Below, in pieces: positions 1-9,656 of a DNA stretch of 64,000 bases. This DNA comes from Sedimenticola sp. (GTDB lineage: Bacteria; Pseudomonadota; Gammaproteobacteria; Chromatiales; Chromatiaceae). The position numbers and the translations under genes were made by a program. The stretch is from assembly GCA_011051655.1 (NCBI GenBank), contig DRKS01000003.1, forward strand, positions 62,001-126,000, written 5' to 3'. The first letter of the stretch is position 1. Each line of letters opens with the position of its first letter. A model generated the notes under the pieces. The model saw only the letters and a list, made by a program, of their open reading frames with translations. It was not told where the DNA came from and searched no databases.

Positions 1-403
1 GCACCCGGTAGATGGTTCCGTCCTTCGTCTGGACCAAGCCCCAGGTGGAGCCATGCTGTTCCAGGGTCCCCACCATGCGGATGGTGTCCAGCGGGAAGGC
101 TTCCAGTTCCTCCTTCCTGCGCAAGGTGTCCGGCCGTATGCCGTTATCCGATGCCTCCGAGACCATCTCTTCCTCTATGCCTTCGGAAAGGACAAAGGGG
201 TTGCGCTTGTTGGATGCGGTATAGACAAAGGTCTCTATCGGCTTGATTTGAGGCAGAGGCGCAATGCGTCCGGGCGGGCGGGATTTCACCTCCTCCACGA
301 ATTGCTGCAGGTCATTCATCTGGTTGTTTTCACAGGCGGCCAGCAGCATGCCCAGGCATGCGCTCGTGAACCCTTTCAGGAAAAGGGGGGCACGGCTACC
401 CAT
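1..403 (-). CDS. pilP: Type IV pilus assembly lipoprotein PilP (partial, cut by left edge)
   Basis: PilP is the lipoprotein that joins the inner-membrane PilMNO platform to the PilQ secretin of the type IV pilus machine. The visible 134 codons begin MGSRAPLFLKGF and give a hydrophobic signal ending in a lipobox LLAAC, with the lipid-modified cysteine at residue 24. A proline-rich stretch (RPPGRIAPLPQIKP) follows, then NKRNPF, a pattern typical of the PilP linker before the beta-domain. The ATG lies 2 bp after the pilO stop, so it belongs to the pilMNOP operon. The 3' end is outside the window; pilQ is expected next. Confidence 0.93.
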   Translation of the reverse strand, partial: MGSRAPLFLKGFTSACLGMLLAACENNQMNDLQQFVEEVKSRPPGRIAPLPQIKPIETFVYTASNKRNPFVLSEGIEEEMVSEASDNGIRPDTLRRKEELEAFPLDTIRMVGTLEQHGSTWGLVQTKDGTIYRV

Positions 404-405
404 GA

Positions 406-1032
406 TCAGCCCTCCTCCTCGAGATAGCGGTAGGTCTTGGCCGTTGCCTCCAGCGTCAGCTTGGCCGCCGGGGAGGCGTTCCTGGCGGCCCGACCGCGGC
501 GCCGGTTCGATTTTTTCTCCCGCGTGATCTTGACGTTATGAATGGTGACAATGCGCGGCAAGGCGGCCAGCCCGCTGATAAATTCGCCAAACTCATGGTA
601 TCCGCCGTGCACTTTGAGCAATATCGGCAGTTCGGCATAGAATTCCCTGGGCACCTCTCCGGTGGGCTTGAACAGCTCGAATTCGAGTCCGGCGGCCAGG
701 CCGGTCTGGGAAACATCCACCAGCAGTTCGGCCACCTCGGTCTTGTTCGGCAGTTGGCGCAGCATGGCGCCGAAGGATTGCTTCATCTCCTCCAGTTGTT
801 GCTTGTATTTTTCCAGATTGACGGCCTTGGCCTGCTTTTCCTCGAAGTCTTTGCGTAATGCAAGCTCCTTTTTTTCCACCTTTTCGAGCTGGATGAGTTG
901 ATCCTGGGTGTCCAGGTAGTACCAGCCAACGGTGACCAACGCACAGAGCAGGAGAATCAGGATAATCTTGACGGCCCAGGGCCAGTCGCCGATATCCCCA
1001 AAATCCAGTTCGTTGAGTTCGTCAAGGTTCAC
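406..1032 (-). CDS. pilO: Type IV pilus inner-membrane protein PilO
   Basis: PilO pairs with PilN through the periplasm to form the alignment subcomplex of the type IV pilus. The 208-residue protein has a short cytoplasmic N-terminus, one membrane helix (about residues 22-40, IILILLLCALVTVGWYYL), a charged coiled coil (about 48-90, rich in E, K and Q), and a C-terminal ferredoxin-like domain. The C-terminus carries a basic stretch (KKSNRRRGRAARNA). The start codon overlaps the pilN stop by 4 bp, so the two are probably translationally coupled. Confidence 0.94.
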   Translation of the reverse strand: MNLDELNELDFGDIGDWPWAVKIILILLLCALVTVGWYYLDTQDQLIQLEKVEKKELALRKDFEEKQAKAVNLEKYKQQLEEMKQSFGAMLRQLPNKTEVAELLVDVSQTGLAAGLEFELFKPTGEVPREFYAELPILLKVHGGYHEFGEFISGLAALPRIVTIHNVKITREKKSNRRRGRAARNASPAAKLTLEATAKTYRYLEEEG

Positions 1033-1589
1033 TGAGCGTCCTCCTCAGTTTTGTTGATTTGCTGGGCGCTCATCCGGAAATGGCTCAGGCCGGTTCCGGT
1101 TTTGTCCTTGGTTTCAATAACCAGCAGCTTGGGGGCACCCAGCCACTCGGAGGCCTCTATGTTGCGCATGTAGGCCGATACCCGGGCGTTTGATTGGGCC
1201 CGGCCTTCGATCTGGATGTTTTTCCCGCTTTGGGCCACCTGAGTGAGGTACACCCCTTCCGGGACGGTTTCCACCAGCTCCTGGAACAAATGCACCACGC
1301 CGGGGCGGCTGCTTTGAAGCTCTTGAATGACCTCCATGCGGGCCAGGAGTTTCGCCTTGGTCGATTCCAGGTTTTTGATTTCAAGAATCTTCTCCTCCAC
1401 AGTGGCGATCTCTTTTTCCAGGAAGCTGTTCCGCTTGTTCTGGTTGCTGATCATGCCGGCTATATGCAGGTGGGACAGGAACAGCAGCAGCAGGGTGATG
1501 ATTAACATCCCTCCCACCGCAACGCCGAACTCCCGCTGGCGCTTTTTGCGCAGGGTCTCTCGCCAGGGTAGAAGATTGATATGCGCCAT
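1029..1589 (-). CDS. pilN: Type IV pilus inner-membrane protein PilN
   Basis: PilN binds cytoplasmic PilM through its N-terminal INLLPWRE motif and dimerises with PilO in the periplasm. The ATG at 1589 is chosen because it puts MAHINLLPWRE at the N-terminus as in the family; an in-frame extension upstream would overlap pilM. The 186-residue protein has a membrane helix at about 25-43, a coiled coil (KRNSFLEKEIATVEEKI), and a small periplasmic domain. The start is 1 bp past the pilM stop, and the end overlaps pilO by 4 bp. Confidence 0.94.
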   Translation of the reverse strand: MAHINLLPWRETLRKKRQREFGVAVGGMLIITLLLLFLSHLHIAGMISNQNKRNSFLEKEIATVEEKILEIKNLESTKAKLLARMEVIQELQSSRPGVVHLFQELVETVPEGVYLTQVAQSGKNIQIEGRAQSNARVSAYMRNIEASEWLGAPKLLVIETKDKTGTGLSHFRMSAQQINKTEEDAQ

Positions 1590-1590
1590 C

Positions 1591-2727
<1,137 letters not shown>

Positions 2728-2745
2728 TTAAGTACGATCCTTAAC

Positions 2746-2774
2746 TATATAGCAGCAAATAAAAATCTTGTGAA
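2746..2774 (-). promoter_or_regulatory. Candidate sigma-70 promoter of pilMNOP
   Basis: On the minus strand TTCACA (2774-2769) and TATATA (2751-2746) are separated by 17 bp, the optimum spacing for sigma-70. The box sits about 76 bp before the pilM ATG. The assignment is from pattern alone; no transcription start is known. Confidence 0.45.
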
Positions 2775-2882
2775 GCATTTTTTTGGCCCAGCAAAAAAAC
2801 CGACTGGAGATTTTTGCTATCATAGCGTCCCTTCGCCCCCTAAGTTTGGGGTACCCCGCCCGTTAAAACTGTGATTTGGTGC

Positions 2883-5321
2883 ATGAAGCGGCTTATTAAA
2901 CTGGTCAAATTTGGCGCGGCCGTGGCGCTTCTCGGTTTTATGGCGGGGGCCGCCGTTCTGACTGCCGCCTATTTCTATCTCGAGCCGGATCTGCCGTCCG
3001 TCGAAAGCCTGAAGGATGTCCATCTGCAAGTCCCCCTGCGGGTCTTCAGCCGGGACCGGCGTCTGATTGCGGAGTTTGGTGAAAAACGCCGTATCCCCTT
3101 GTCCTACGGGGCGGTCCCCGATCAGATGATCATGGCGTTCCTCGCCGCCGAGGATGCCCGCTTCTTCAAGCATCCGGGGGTGGATTACCAGGGCATCCTG
3201 CGGGCCGCCGTGAAACTGATCAGAAGCGGTGAGCGCCGCCAGGGGGGCAGCACCATCACCATGCAGGTGGCGCGTAACTTCTTCCTCACCCCGGAGCGCA
3301 CCTTTACCCGCAAGCTCAGGGAAATCTTTCTCGCGCTTCGCATCGAGCGGGAGCTCAGCAAACAGGAAATCTTCGAGCTCTATCTCAACAAGATCTACCT
3401 GGGGAACCGGGCCTACGGTGTCGGTGCGGCCGCCCAGGTCTATTATGGCAAGCCCGTGGAAAACCTGACACTGGCGGAGGTCGCCATGATCGCGGGTCTG
3501 CCCAAGGCGCCTTCGCGCTTCAATCCACTCGCCAATCCGGAGCGCGCCGTTGAGCGGCGCAATTATGTGCTTGGCCGCATGGCGAAGCTGGGGTTCATTG
3601 AGCCGGAGGCCTATGCCGCCGCGCAATCGGCGCCGGTGACGGCCAGGCTGCATGCGCCCACACCGGAGATCGAAGCGCCCTATTTCGCGGAGATGGTGCG
3701 CGCCGAGATGGTCGAGCGTTTTGGCAATGAGGCCTATACTGCGGGCTATCAGGTCTATACCACCCTGGACAGCCGGTTGCAGGCGGCGGCGGACAAGGCG
3801 GTCCGCAAGGCGCTGCTGGAATACGACTGGCGCCACGGCTTTCGGGGGGTGGAGCGGCACCTGGATTTGCCGGACGGCGGCTCGGAGCCGGAATGGGACG
3901 CATTTTTGCGGGACCAAAAGAGCATTGGCGGCCTGCGTCCGGGGTTGGTTACTGCCGTGGCCGAGCGGTCTGTCACGGTCTATCTCGGCAACGGCGAGTA
4001 TATAGAGATTGGCTGGGAGGGGCTGAAATGGGCCCGGCCCTATGTCAATGAAAACCGCCGGGGACCGGCGCCGAAAAATGCAACGGACATTCTTTCAGAG
4101 GGTGATATGGTCCGGGTCCTCGATACGGCGGAAGAGGGCGCCGACCCATCCTGGCGCCTGGCCCAGATCCCGGAGGTGGAGGGTGCTCTGGTTTCACTGG
4201 AGCCAGGGGACGGGGCCATTGTCGCCCTGGTTGGTGGTTTCGACTTCTATCACAGCAAATTCAACCGGGCGGCCCAGGCCAAAAGGCAGCCCGGCTCGGG
4301 CTTTAAGGTGGTTATCTATTCCGCGGCCCTGGATGCGGGCTACACGGCCGCCAGCCTGATCAACGATGCGCCGGTGGTTTTCGACGCCCCCGGCCTGGAA
4401 AGCACCTGGCGGCCGGAAAATTACAGCGGCAAGTTTTTCGGTCCCACACGCCTGCGGCTGGCATTGACCAAGTCCCGCAACCTGGTCTCCATCCGGCTGC
4501 TGCGGGCCATTGGCGTCGACCGGGCCCTGGAGCAGGCGGAACGCTTCGGGTTCGATGTCTCGGAGCTGCCGCATAACCTTTCGCTGGCCCTGGGCAGCGG
4601 GGCGGTGACGCCGCTGCAGATGGCTTCGGGTTATTCCATCCTTGCGAACGGCGGCTTTCGGATAAGGCCCTATTTCATCGAGCGTATCGAAGAAGGGCCG
4701 GGAAACATCGTCTATCAGGCCGCCCCCCTCCGGGCCTGTTCCTATTGCATGCCGGGCAAGACGGCGGCCCGGGAAGGGAATGGGGGGGACGAGCTCGAGG
4801 GCCCGCCCCAGAATATGGCGCCCCGGGTGATCAGCCCGGAGAACCACTTCCTGATGAACTCCATGATGCGGGACGTGATCAAGCGGGGGACGGGGCGGAA
4901 GGCCCGCTCGCTGGGCCGCAACGATCTGGCGGGCAAGACCGGCACCACCAATGACCAGCGCGACGCCTGGTTCAACGGTTTCCATCCCGAACTGGTTGCC
5001 GTTGCCTGGGTTGGCTTTGACTCCTTCAAGCCCCTGGGCAGGGGCGAGGTGGGTGGCCGGGCCGCCCTGCCCGCCTGGATCGACTATATGCGGGTGGCGC
5101 TGGAGGGTGTTCCGGAGCATCCCCTGGAAATGCCGCCCGGCATGGTTACGGTGCGCATCGACCCGCGGACCGGCAAGCGGGCCGGCGTGGATCAAAAGGA
5201 CGCCATTTTCGAGGTCTTTCGCGCGGCCAATGCCCCAAAGGAGATGTCCGCCGCCACTGTGACCTCAGGCGCCGATGGTTCCGCCGCCGCCCCCGTAGAC
5301 GAGCCAGAGGATATCTTTTAG
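2883..5321 (+). CDS. mrcA: Penicillin-binding protein 1A (bifunctional glycosyltransferase/transpeptidase)
   Basis: Class A PBP that polymerises lipid II and cross-links peptidoglycan from the inner membrane. The 812-residue protein starts at ATG 2883 (MKRLIKLVKFG), preferred over an in-frame GTG four codons upstream. It has one N-terminal membrane helix, then the GT51 domain with EDARFFKHPGVD (catalytic Glu near residue 91) and GGSTITMQVARN. An OB-like insert follows, then the transpeptidase domain with the active serine in QPGSGFKV (near 470), the KSRN motif and AGKTGTTND near 683. It is divergent from pilM. Confidence 0.96.
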   Translation: MKRLIKLVKFGAAVALLGFMAGAAVLTAAYFYLEPDLPSVESLKDVHLQVPLRVFSRDRRLIAEFGEKRRIPLSYGAVPDQMIMAFLAAEDARFFKHPGVDYQGILRAAVKLIRSGERRQGGSTITMQVARNFFLTPERTFTRKLREIFLALRIERELSKQEIFELYLNKIYLGNRAYGVGAAAQVYYGKPVENLTLAEVAMIAGLPKAPSRFNPLANPERAVERRNYVLGRMAKLGFIEPEAYAAAQSAPVTARLHAPTPEIEAPYFAEMVRAEMVERFGNEAYTAGYQVYTTLDSRLQAAADKAVRKALLEYDWRHGFRGVERHLDLPDGGSEPEWDAFLRDQKSIGGLRPGLVTAVAERSVTVYLGNGEYIEIGWEGLKWARPYVNENRRGPAPKNATDILSEGDMVRVLDTAEEGADPSWRLAQIPEVEGALVSLEPGDGAIVALVGGFDFYHSKFNRAAQAKRQPGSGFKVVIYSAALDAGYTAASLINDAPVVFDAPGLESTWRPENYSGKFFGPTRLRLALTKSRNLVSIRLLRAIGVDRALEQAERFGFDVSELPHNLSLALGSGAVTPLQMASGYSILANGGFRIRPYFIERIEEGPGNIVYQAAPLRACSYCMPGKTAAREGNGGDELEGPPQNMAPRVISPENHFLMNSMMRDVIKRGTGRKARSLGRNDLAGKTGTTNDQRDAWFNGFHPELVAVAWVGFDSFKPLGRGEVGGRAALPAWIDYMRVALEGVPEHPLEMPPGMVTVRIDPRTGKRAGVDQKDAIFEVFRAANAPKEMSAATVTSGADGSAAAPVDEPEDIF

Positions 5322-5354
5322 ATTCCGCCGCGCCCATCGCCCTGAAAAGAACCC

Positions 5355-5960
5355 TTGAACTCCACCGGAAGAAACACCGATTTGCGCCAGCGCATCGCCT
5401 GTGAGGCGGCGCGTATTCTGGCCGATGGCGCCTGTCAGGATGTTCAGGCCGCCCGGCGCAAGGCCGCCAAGCGGCTGGGCTGCAAGAACCGCCGTCTGTT
5501 GCCCGATCATGGTGAAATCGAACAGGCGCTGCGGGAGCACCAGCGTCTGTTTCAGGGGAAACTGCAGCCTTTGGCGCTGAAAAAGCTGCGCCGGCTGGCG
5601 GCGGAGGCCATGGCGGCAATGGCCTGTTTCAATCCCCGGCTGGTCGGGCCGGTGCTGACCGGCACGGCGGGACCCCATAGCAAGGTGCAGCTTCACCTGT
5701 TCGCGGACACGCCGGAACAGGTGATCCTGTTTCTGCTTGAGCAGCGGATTCCCTGGCAGGATGATGAAAAGACCCTGTGTTTCAAGAATGGAGAGAAAGG
5801 CAGCTATCCCGTCTGCCGCTTCCGCGCCGGGGACGCCGAAGTGGAACTCACCCTCTTCCCGCCGGAAGGGCTGCGCCGGTCTCCGCTCGGCCCGCTCGGC
5901 GACCAGCCCCTGCAAAGGGCCTCCCTCGGCCAGTTGCAGGAATTGATGAGGGAAGGTTAA
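5355..5960 (+). CDS. Uncharacterised protein with nucleotidyltransferase-like core
   Basis: A 201-residue protein beginning at a TTG codon 33 bp after the PBP1A gene. Its N-terminal third is helical and basic (VQAARRKAAKRLGCKNRRLLPD). The middle has GPVLTGTAGPHSKVQLHLFA, where the G-x-G-x-x-S-x-V-x-L-x-L-F spacing resembles the nucleotidyltransferase fold, but with no clear D-x-D metal pair. Similar ORFs next to PBP1A are sometimes labelled UDP-N-acetylmuramate-alanine ligase, which the size and motifs do not support. It ends 30 bp before gltA, which converges on it. Confidence 0.7.
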   Translation: MNSTGRNTDLRQRIACEAARILADGACQDVQAARRKAAKRLGCKNRRLLPDHGEIEQALREHQRLFQGKLQPLALKKLRRLAAEAMAAMACFNPRLVGPVLTGTAGPHSKVQLHLFADTPEQVILFLLEQRIPWQDDEKTLCFKNGEKGSYPVCRFRAGDAEVELTLFPPEGLRRSPLGPLGDQPLQRASLGQLQELMREG

Positions 5961-5990
5961 AGGACAGATTTATAACCTCAAGCCTTTTTC

Positions 5991-7286
5991 CTATCTTTTT
6001 TCCAGGGGCACATATTGGCGCTCGGGCGGTCCCTCATAGAGTTGCCGCGGCCGTGCGATCCGCTGCTTGGAATCGCCGATCATCTCCATCCAATGGGCCA
6101 CCCACCCGGCCGTGCGGGCGATGGCGAACATGACGGTGAACATGTTCATCGGAATACCCAGGGCCTGGTAGATGATGCCGGAGTAGAAATCCACATTGGG
6201 ATAGAGCCTGTGCTCCACGAAATAGTCATCCTTTAAAGCGATTTCCTCCAGCTTCAGCGCCAGCTCGAACAGGGGGTTGTTGGCGTCTGCCACATTCTCC
6301 AGCACGTCATGGCAGACCTTGCGGATGATCCTCGCCCGGGGGTCGTAATTCTTATAGACCCGGTGGCCGAATCCCATCAGGCGGAAGGGATCGTCCTTGT
6401 CCTTGGCCTTGGCGATATATTTGTCCACATTGGATGGGTCGCCGATCTGGTTGAGCATATTGAGCACCGCCTCGTTGGCCCCGCCGTGGGCCGGGCCCCA
6501 CAGGGAGGCGATGCCCGCGGCGATACAGGCGAAGGGGTTGGCCCCGGAGCTGCCCGCGATGCGCACGGTGGAGGTGCTGGCGTTCTGTTCGTGGTCCGCA
6601 TGCAGGATAAACAACAGGTCCAGGGCCTTTGCCGCCACCGGATCGGGTTCAAACTCTTCACAGGGCGTGGCGAACATCATGTTCATGAAGTTGGCGGTGT
6701 AGCTCAGGCTGTTGTTGGGATAAATGAAAGGCTCGCCCTTGTGGCGCTTATAACTTGCAGCCGCGATGGTCGGCATCTTGGCGATCAGGCGGTGGGCCGA
6801 TATCTCCTGATGGCGGGGGTCGTGAATATTGAGGGAGTCATGGTAGAAGGCGGACAGTGATCCCACTACTCCCACCATGGTCGCCATGGGGTGGGCGTTG
6901 TAACGAAAACCGCTGTAAAACATCTTCAACGATTCGTTGATCATTGTATGGTGGCCAATGATGTACTCAAACTCTTCCAGCTGTGCGGCGGTGGGCAGAT
7001 CCCCATAGAACAACAGGTAGGCCACTTCCAGATAAGTGCTCTGCTCTGCAAGCTGTTCGATGGGGTAGCCCCGGTAGCGCAGGATGCCTTTTTCCCCGTC
7101 GATGAAGGTAATGGCGCTGCGGCAACTGGCGGTGGCCATGAAACCCGGATCGAAAGTGAACATCCCCGTATCCCGGTAGACGGAGGTGACATCGAATGCC
7201 TTGGGTCCCTCCGTGCCCTCCAGGACCGGGAGTTCCAGAGCCGGGCCATCTGATCTGTAGTTGAGCGTGACGGTTTTCTTGTTCAT
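5991..7286 (-). CDS. gltA: Citrate synthase
   Basis: Condenses acetyl-CoA with oxaloacetate in the first step of the TCA cycle. The start at 7286 ([14 protein letters not shown]) matches the family; an ATG nine codons upstream is also in frame. The 431-residue length is that of the Gram-negative hexameric type. Catalytic and binding segments are present: [28 protein letters not shown] (substrate histidine) and [11 protein letters not shown] (catalytic aspartate). It is monocistronic as far as can be seen. Confidence 0.97.
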   Translation of the reverse strand: MNKKTVTLNYRSDGPALELPVLEGTEGPKAFDVTSVYRDTGMFTFDPGFMATASCRSAITFIDGEKGILRYRGYPIEQLAEQSTYLEVAYLLFYGDLPTAAQLEEFEYIIGHHTMINESLKMFYSGFRYNAHPMATMVGVVGSLSAFYHDSLNIHDPRHQEISAHRLIAKMPTIAAASYKRHKGEPFIYPNNSLSYTANFMNMMFATPCEEFEPDPVAAKALDLLFILHADHEQNASTSTVRIAGSSGANPFACIAAGIASLWGPAHGGANEAVLNMLNQIGDPSNVDKYIAKAKDKDDPFRLMGFGHRVYKNYDPRARIIRKVCHDVLENVADANNPLFELALKLEEIALKDDYFVEHRLYPNVDFYSGIIYQALGIPMNMFTVMFAIARTAGWVAHWMEMIGDSKQRIARPRQLYEGPPERQYVPLEKR

Positions 7287-7424
7287 ATCGTTACTCCGGG
7301 TGGGCATATCCAAAATTTAAGGTGCGGGCTTGTGATAAGGGTAGCACTATGGCGGCGGTTTTTTTATAGGAGGTGATCCGGTGCCGGAAGAGAGAGGGGA
7401 GGGGAAAAAGCTGGGTGGCCATGC

Positions 7425-7454
7425 AAAAAAAACGCCTCCCGGGAGGGGGAGGCG
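7425..7454 (-). terminator. Rho-independent terminator after rpmE
   Basis: On the minus strand an 8-bp GC-rich stem (CGCCTCCC / GGGAGGCG) with a 6-nt loop is followed by eight T residues. It lies 36 bp past the rpmE stop. Confidence 0.85.
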
Positions 7455-7489
7455 CTTTGGGAGGAAACGCGGCCGACCGAATGTGACAA

Positions 7490-7690
7490 TCAGCGGCTGT
7501 ATTTCTTACGGAATTTGTCCACCCGGCCGGCAGTGTCCATGATTTTCTGCTTGCCGGTGTAAAAGGGGTGGCAGGCGGAGCAGACTTCGATGTGCAGATC
7601 CTTACCCAGGGTGGAACGGGTGGTGAACTCGTTGCCGCAACTGCAGTTCACTTTGATCTCTTTATAATCGGGGTGGATATCCGCTTTCAT
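7490..7690 (-). CDS. rpmE: 50S ribosomal protein L31 (zinc-binding type)
   Basis: L31 bridges the large and small ribosomal subunits. The 66-residue form begins [12 protein letters not shown] and has the zinc-ligand set CSC...C..C (CSCGNEF and [15 protein letters not shown]), so this is the C+ type rather than the zinc-independent paralogue. The ATG at 7690 is chosen over one 11 codons upstream from family length. A strong terminator follows the gene. Confidence 0.97.
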   Translation of the reverse strand: MKADIHPDYKEIKVNCSCGNEFTTRSTLGKDLHIEVCSACHPFYTGKQKIMDTAGRVDKFRKKYSR

Positions 7691-7811
7691 GTTCGCCTCG
7701 AAAAATAATAAATCCAGCCGCACCGAAGCGCGGAAAACCGCAAATGATAGGCCAATAGCGATTCCGGTGCAAGCAACACTTGCGCCGGGCGCGGCTTGGC
7801 GGGGTTTGATA

Positions 7812-8180
7812 TTACTCCGGGCGGAAAGGAATTACCCTGGCCTGGGGCGGGGGCCTTGAAATTGCATTTTGATTGCCCGAAGGTTCGCCAAGGTAGCGGA
7901 TATGCCTTACCAGGCCCTCCTCGCCCAACAGGTTTTCCCACATCATGCGGGAGATGCGGATGCAGGCCCCCATGGGGGAGCGCGAAAGGCGGCGTTCCTG
8001 ATCGATGCGCCACTGCAGGCAGCGTAGCCGCTGCCGGCGCTCCGCCGGAGCGGATTCGATGAATTCCTCGATTGCCGCAAGGCGCATGGATTCAAAGGTG
8101 TCAGGGTCCTGTTCCGCCACCTTCGACCATAGATCGAAGTCCAGCGGCGGCAGATTTTTCAGATTATATTTTTTCGCCAT
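7812..8180 (-). CDS. DUF3135-family protein
   Basis: A 122-residue soluble protein. The N-terminal half ([20 protein letters not shown], then [20 protein letters not shown]) fits the DUF3135 pattern: a helical module with the conserved LQWRID-like segment ([19 protein letters not shown]). The C-terminal 30 residues are proline-rich and probably disordered. No function is known for the family. It stands alone between rpmE and hemW. Confidence 0.8.
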   Translation of the reverse strand: MAKKYNLKNLPPLDFDLWSKVAEQDPDTFESMRLAAIEEFIESAPAERRQRLRCLQWRIDQERRLSRSPMGACIRISRMMWENLLGEEGLVRHIRYLGEPSGNQNAISRPPPQARVIPFRPE

Positions 8181-8396
8181 TGTTGCTCTAAAGTTCCGTA
8201 ATATTTGGCCGCCAATATAACTTCGGCCTGAAAATCAATACCTGATTTCACCCTAGCATAAAGGTCCGGCCGTTGTCTTGCGGAATCAGGATTCACTTGG
8301 CGCTGCGCCTGCGTAACTCCAGGCATATCAATTGGTTAGTGTTAGGGAGGCAGGATTTTGAGGAGTTTAATGCCTATTCCCCGTCCAGTTTCGGCG

Positions 8397-9569
8397 CTAT
8401 TTCAAGGGGGATTTTCCATCCGGCAGGAATAAAGCCAGCAGGTCGTTGAGGAAACGCCGGCCTGATGAACTGGGCCTTGCTCCATCCGCACCAGGTTCCA
8501 GCAAACCGCGCTGAACGGCCTTGTCCAGCCGGGCCTGAATGCGTTCGAAAGGCAGGCCGGTGCGCGCCTCGAACAGAGAACGGCTGAATCCTTGGTGCAG
8601 CCGCAATGCATTCATCATGAATTCCAGCACAATGTCCTCATGGGTCAACCGCCGTTGGCCGGCGAGCGCCTTGCCGGTACCGGCGGCTTTCAGATAGGCC
8701 TCCGGCGCCGCAACCTTCCAGCGGCGCATTATCCGCCCGGAGGCGTCCGAGATTTTGCCGTGGGCGCCGGCGCCTATGCCGAGATAATCGCCGAAGGTCC
8801 AATAATTGAGGTTATGGCGGCATTGCCTCCCGGGCCGGGCGTAGGCGGATACCTCGTATTGGGCATAGCCGTTTTTTTGCAGAAAGATGCGTCCCTGGCG
8901 CTGCATTTCCCAGATGCCTTCTTCTGCCGGAAGGGGCGGTGGAGAGCGGAAGAAGGGGGTGCCGGGTTCCAGGGTGAGCTGGTAATAGGAGATATGGGCC
9001 GGCCCCAGGCCGGCCGCGGTGTCCAGATCCATTCGGGCCTGATCGAGGCCCTGCCCGGGCAGGCCGAACATCAGGTCCAGGTTGATATTGTCAAATCCTG
9101 CCGCCCGGGCCGCCTCCACGGCGGCAATGGCCTCGCCGGGGCCATGGATGCGGCCCAGCCGCTGCAGACAGCCGGCATCGAAGCTCTGGACGCCGATGGA
9201 GAGCCGGTTGATCCCGGCCGCCCGGTAGGGCCCGAACCGCTCTGACGCCAGCGCGCCTGGATTCGCCTCCAGGGTGATCTCCATGCCGGAGGGGCAGGGC
9301 ATCCGTTGGCGGACGCCCGCCAGCAGCCGCTCTACGGCGGCGCCGGAGAGCAGGCTGGGCGTGCCGCCGCCGATGAAGACGCTGTGCAGCGTCCTGCCCC
9401 GGACCTGGGGCAACTCCGTATCCAGGTCGGCCAGCAGGGCGTCCACACAGGCGTTCTCATCGGGATCCCCCTTGATCGCCCGGGAGTTGAAGTCGCAATA
9501 GGGACACTTGCGGATGCACCAGGGGATGTGGATGTAGAGGGAGAGCGGGGGTGGTTGCAGCAGGGTCAT
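8397..9569 (-). CDS. hemW: Radical SAM heme chaperone HemW
   Basis: HemW is a radical SAM protein that binds heme and is thought to deliver it to respiratory enzymes; it was once annotated as a HemN-like coproporphyrinogen oxidase. The 390-residue protein has the cluster motif CIRKCPYC near residue 20, preceded by SLYIHIPW, and FIGGGTPSLL after it. The fourth cysteine of true HemN (CxxxCxxCxC) is replaced by Phe, which is the HemW signature. The start at 9569 is chosen because the upstream extension runs into the inverted repeat at 9577-9643. Confidence 0.93.
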   Translation of the reverse strand: MTLLQPPPLSLYIHIPWCIRKCPYCDFNSRAIKGDPDENACVDALLADLDTELPQVRGRTLHSVFIGGGTPSLLSGAAVERLLAGVRQRMPCPSGMEITLEANPGALASERFGPYRAAGINRLSIGVQSFDAGCLQRLGRIHGPGEAIAAVEAARAAGFDNINLDLMFGLPGQGLDQARMDLDTAAGLGPAHISYYQLTLEPGTPFFRSPPPLPAEEGIWEMQRQGRIFLQKNGYAQYEVSAYARPGRQCRHNLNYWTFGDYLGIGAGAHGKISDASGRIMRRWKVAAPEAYLKAAGTGKALAGQRRLTHEDIVLEFMMNALRLHQGFSRSLFEARTGLPFERIQARLDKAVQRGLLEPGADGARPSSSGRRFLNDLLALFLPDGKSPLK

Positions 9570-9576
9570 GGGTTGG

Positions 9577-9643
9577 CCACAGAGGCGCACGGGACACAGA
9601 GACAAGAACGATATTAATCTCTGTGTCCCGTGCGCCTCTGTGG
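9577..9643. repeat. Perfect 26-bp inverted repeat between hemW and the TRAP binding-protein gene
   Basis: Left arm 9577-9602 (CCACAGAGGCGCACGGGACA...) and right arm 9618-9643 are exact reverse complements with a 15-bp spacer. It fills the space between the hemW start and the end of the upstream gene, so a transcript through it would form a very stable hairpin. There is no T-run directly after either arm. Confidence 0.95.
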
Positions 9644-9656
9644 TTAGTCTGATTTT

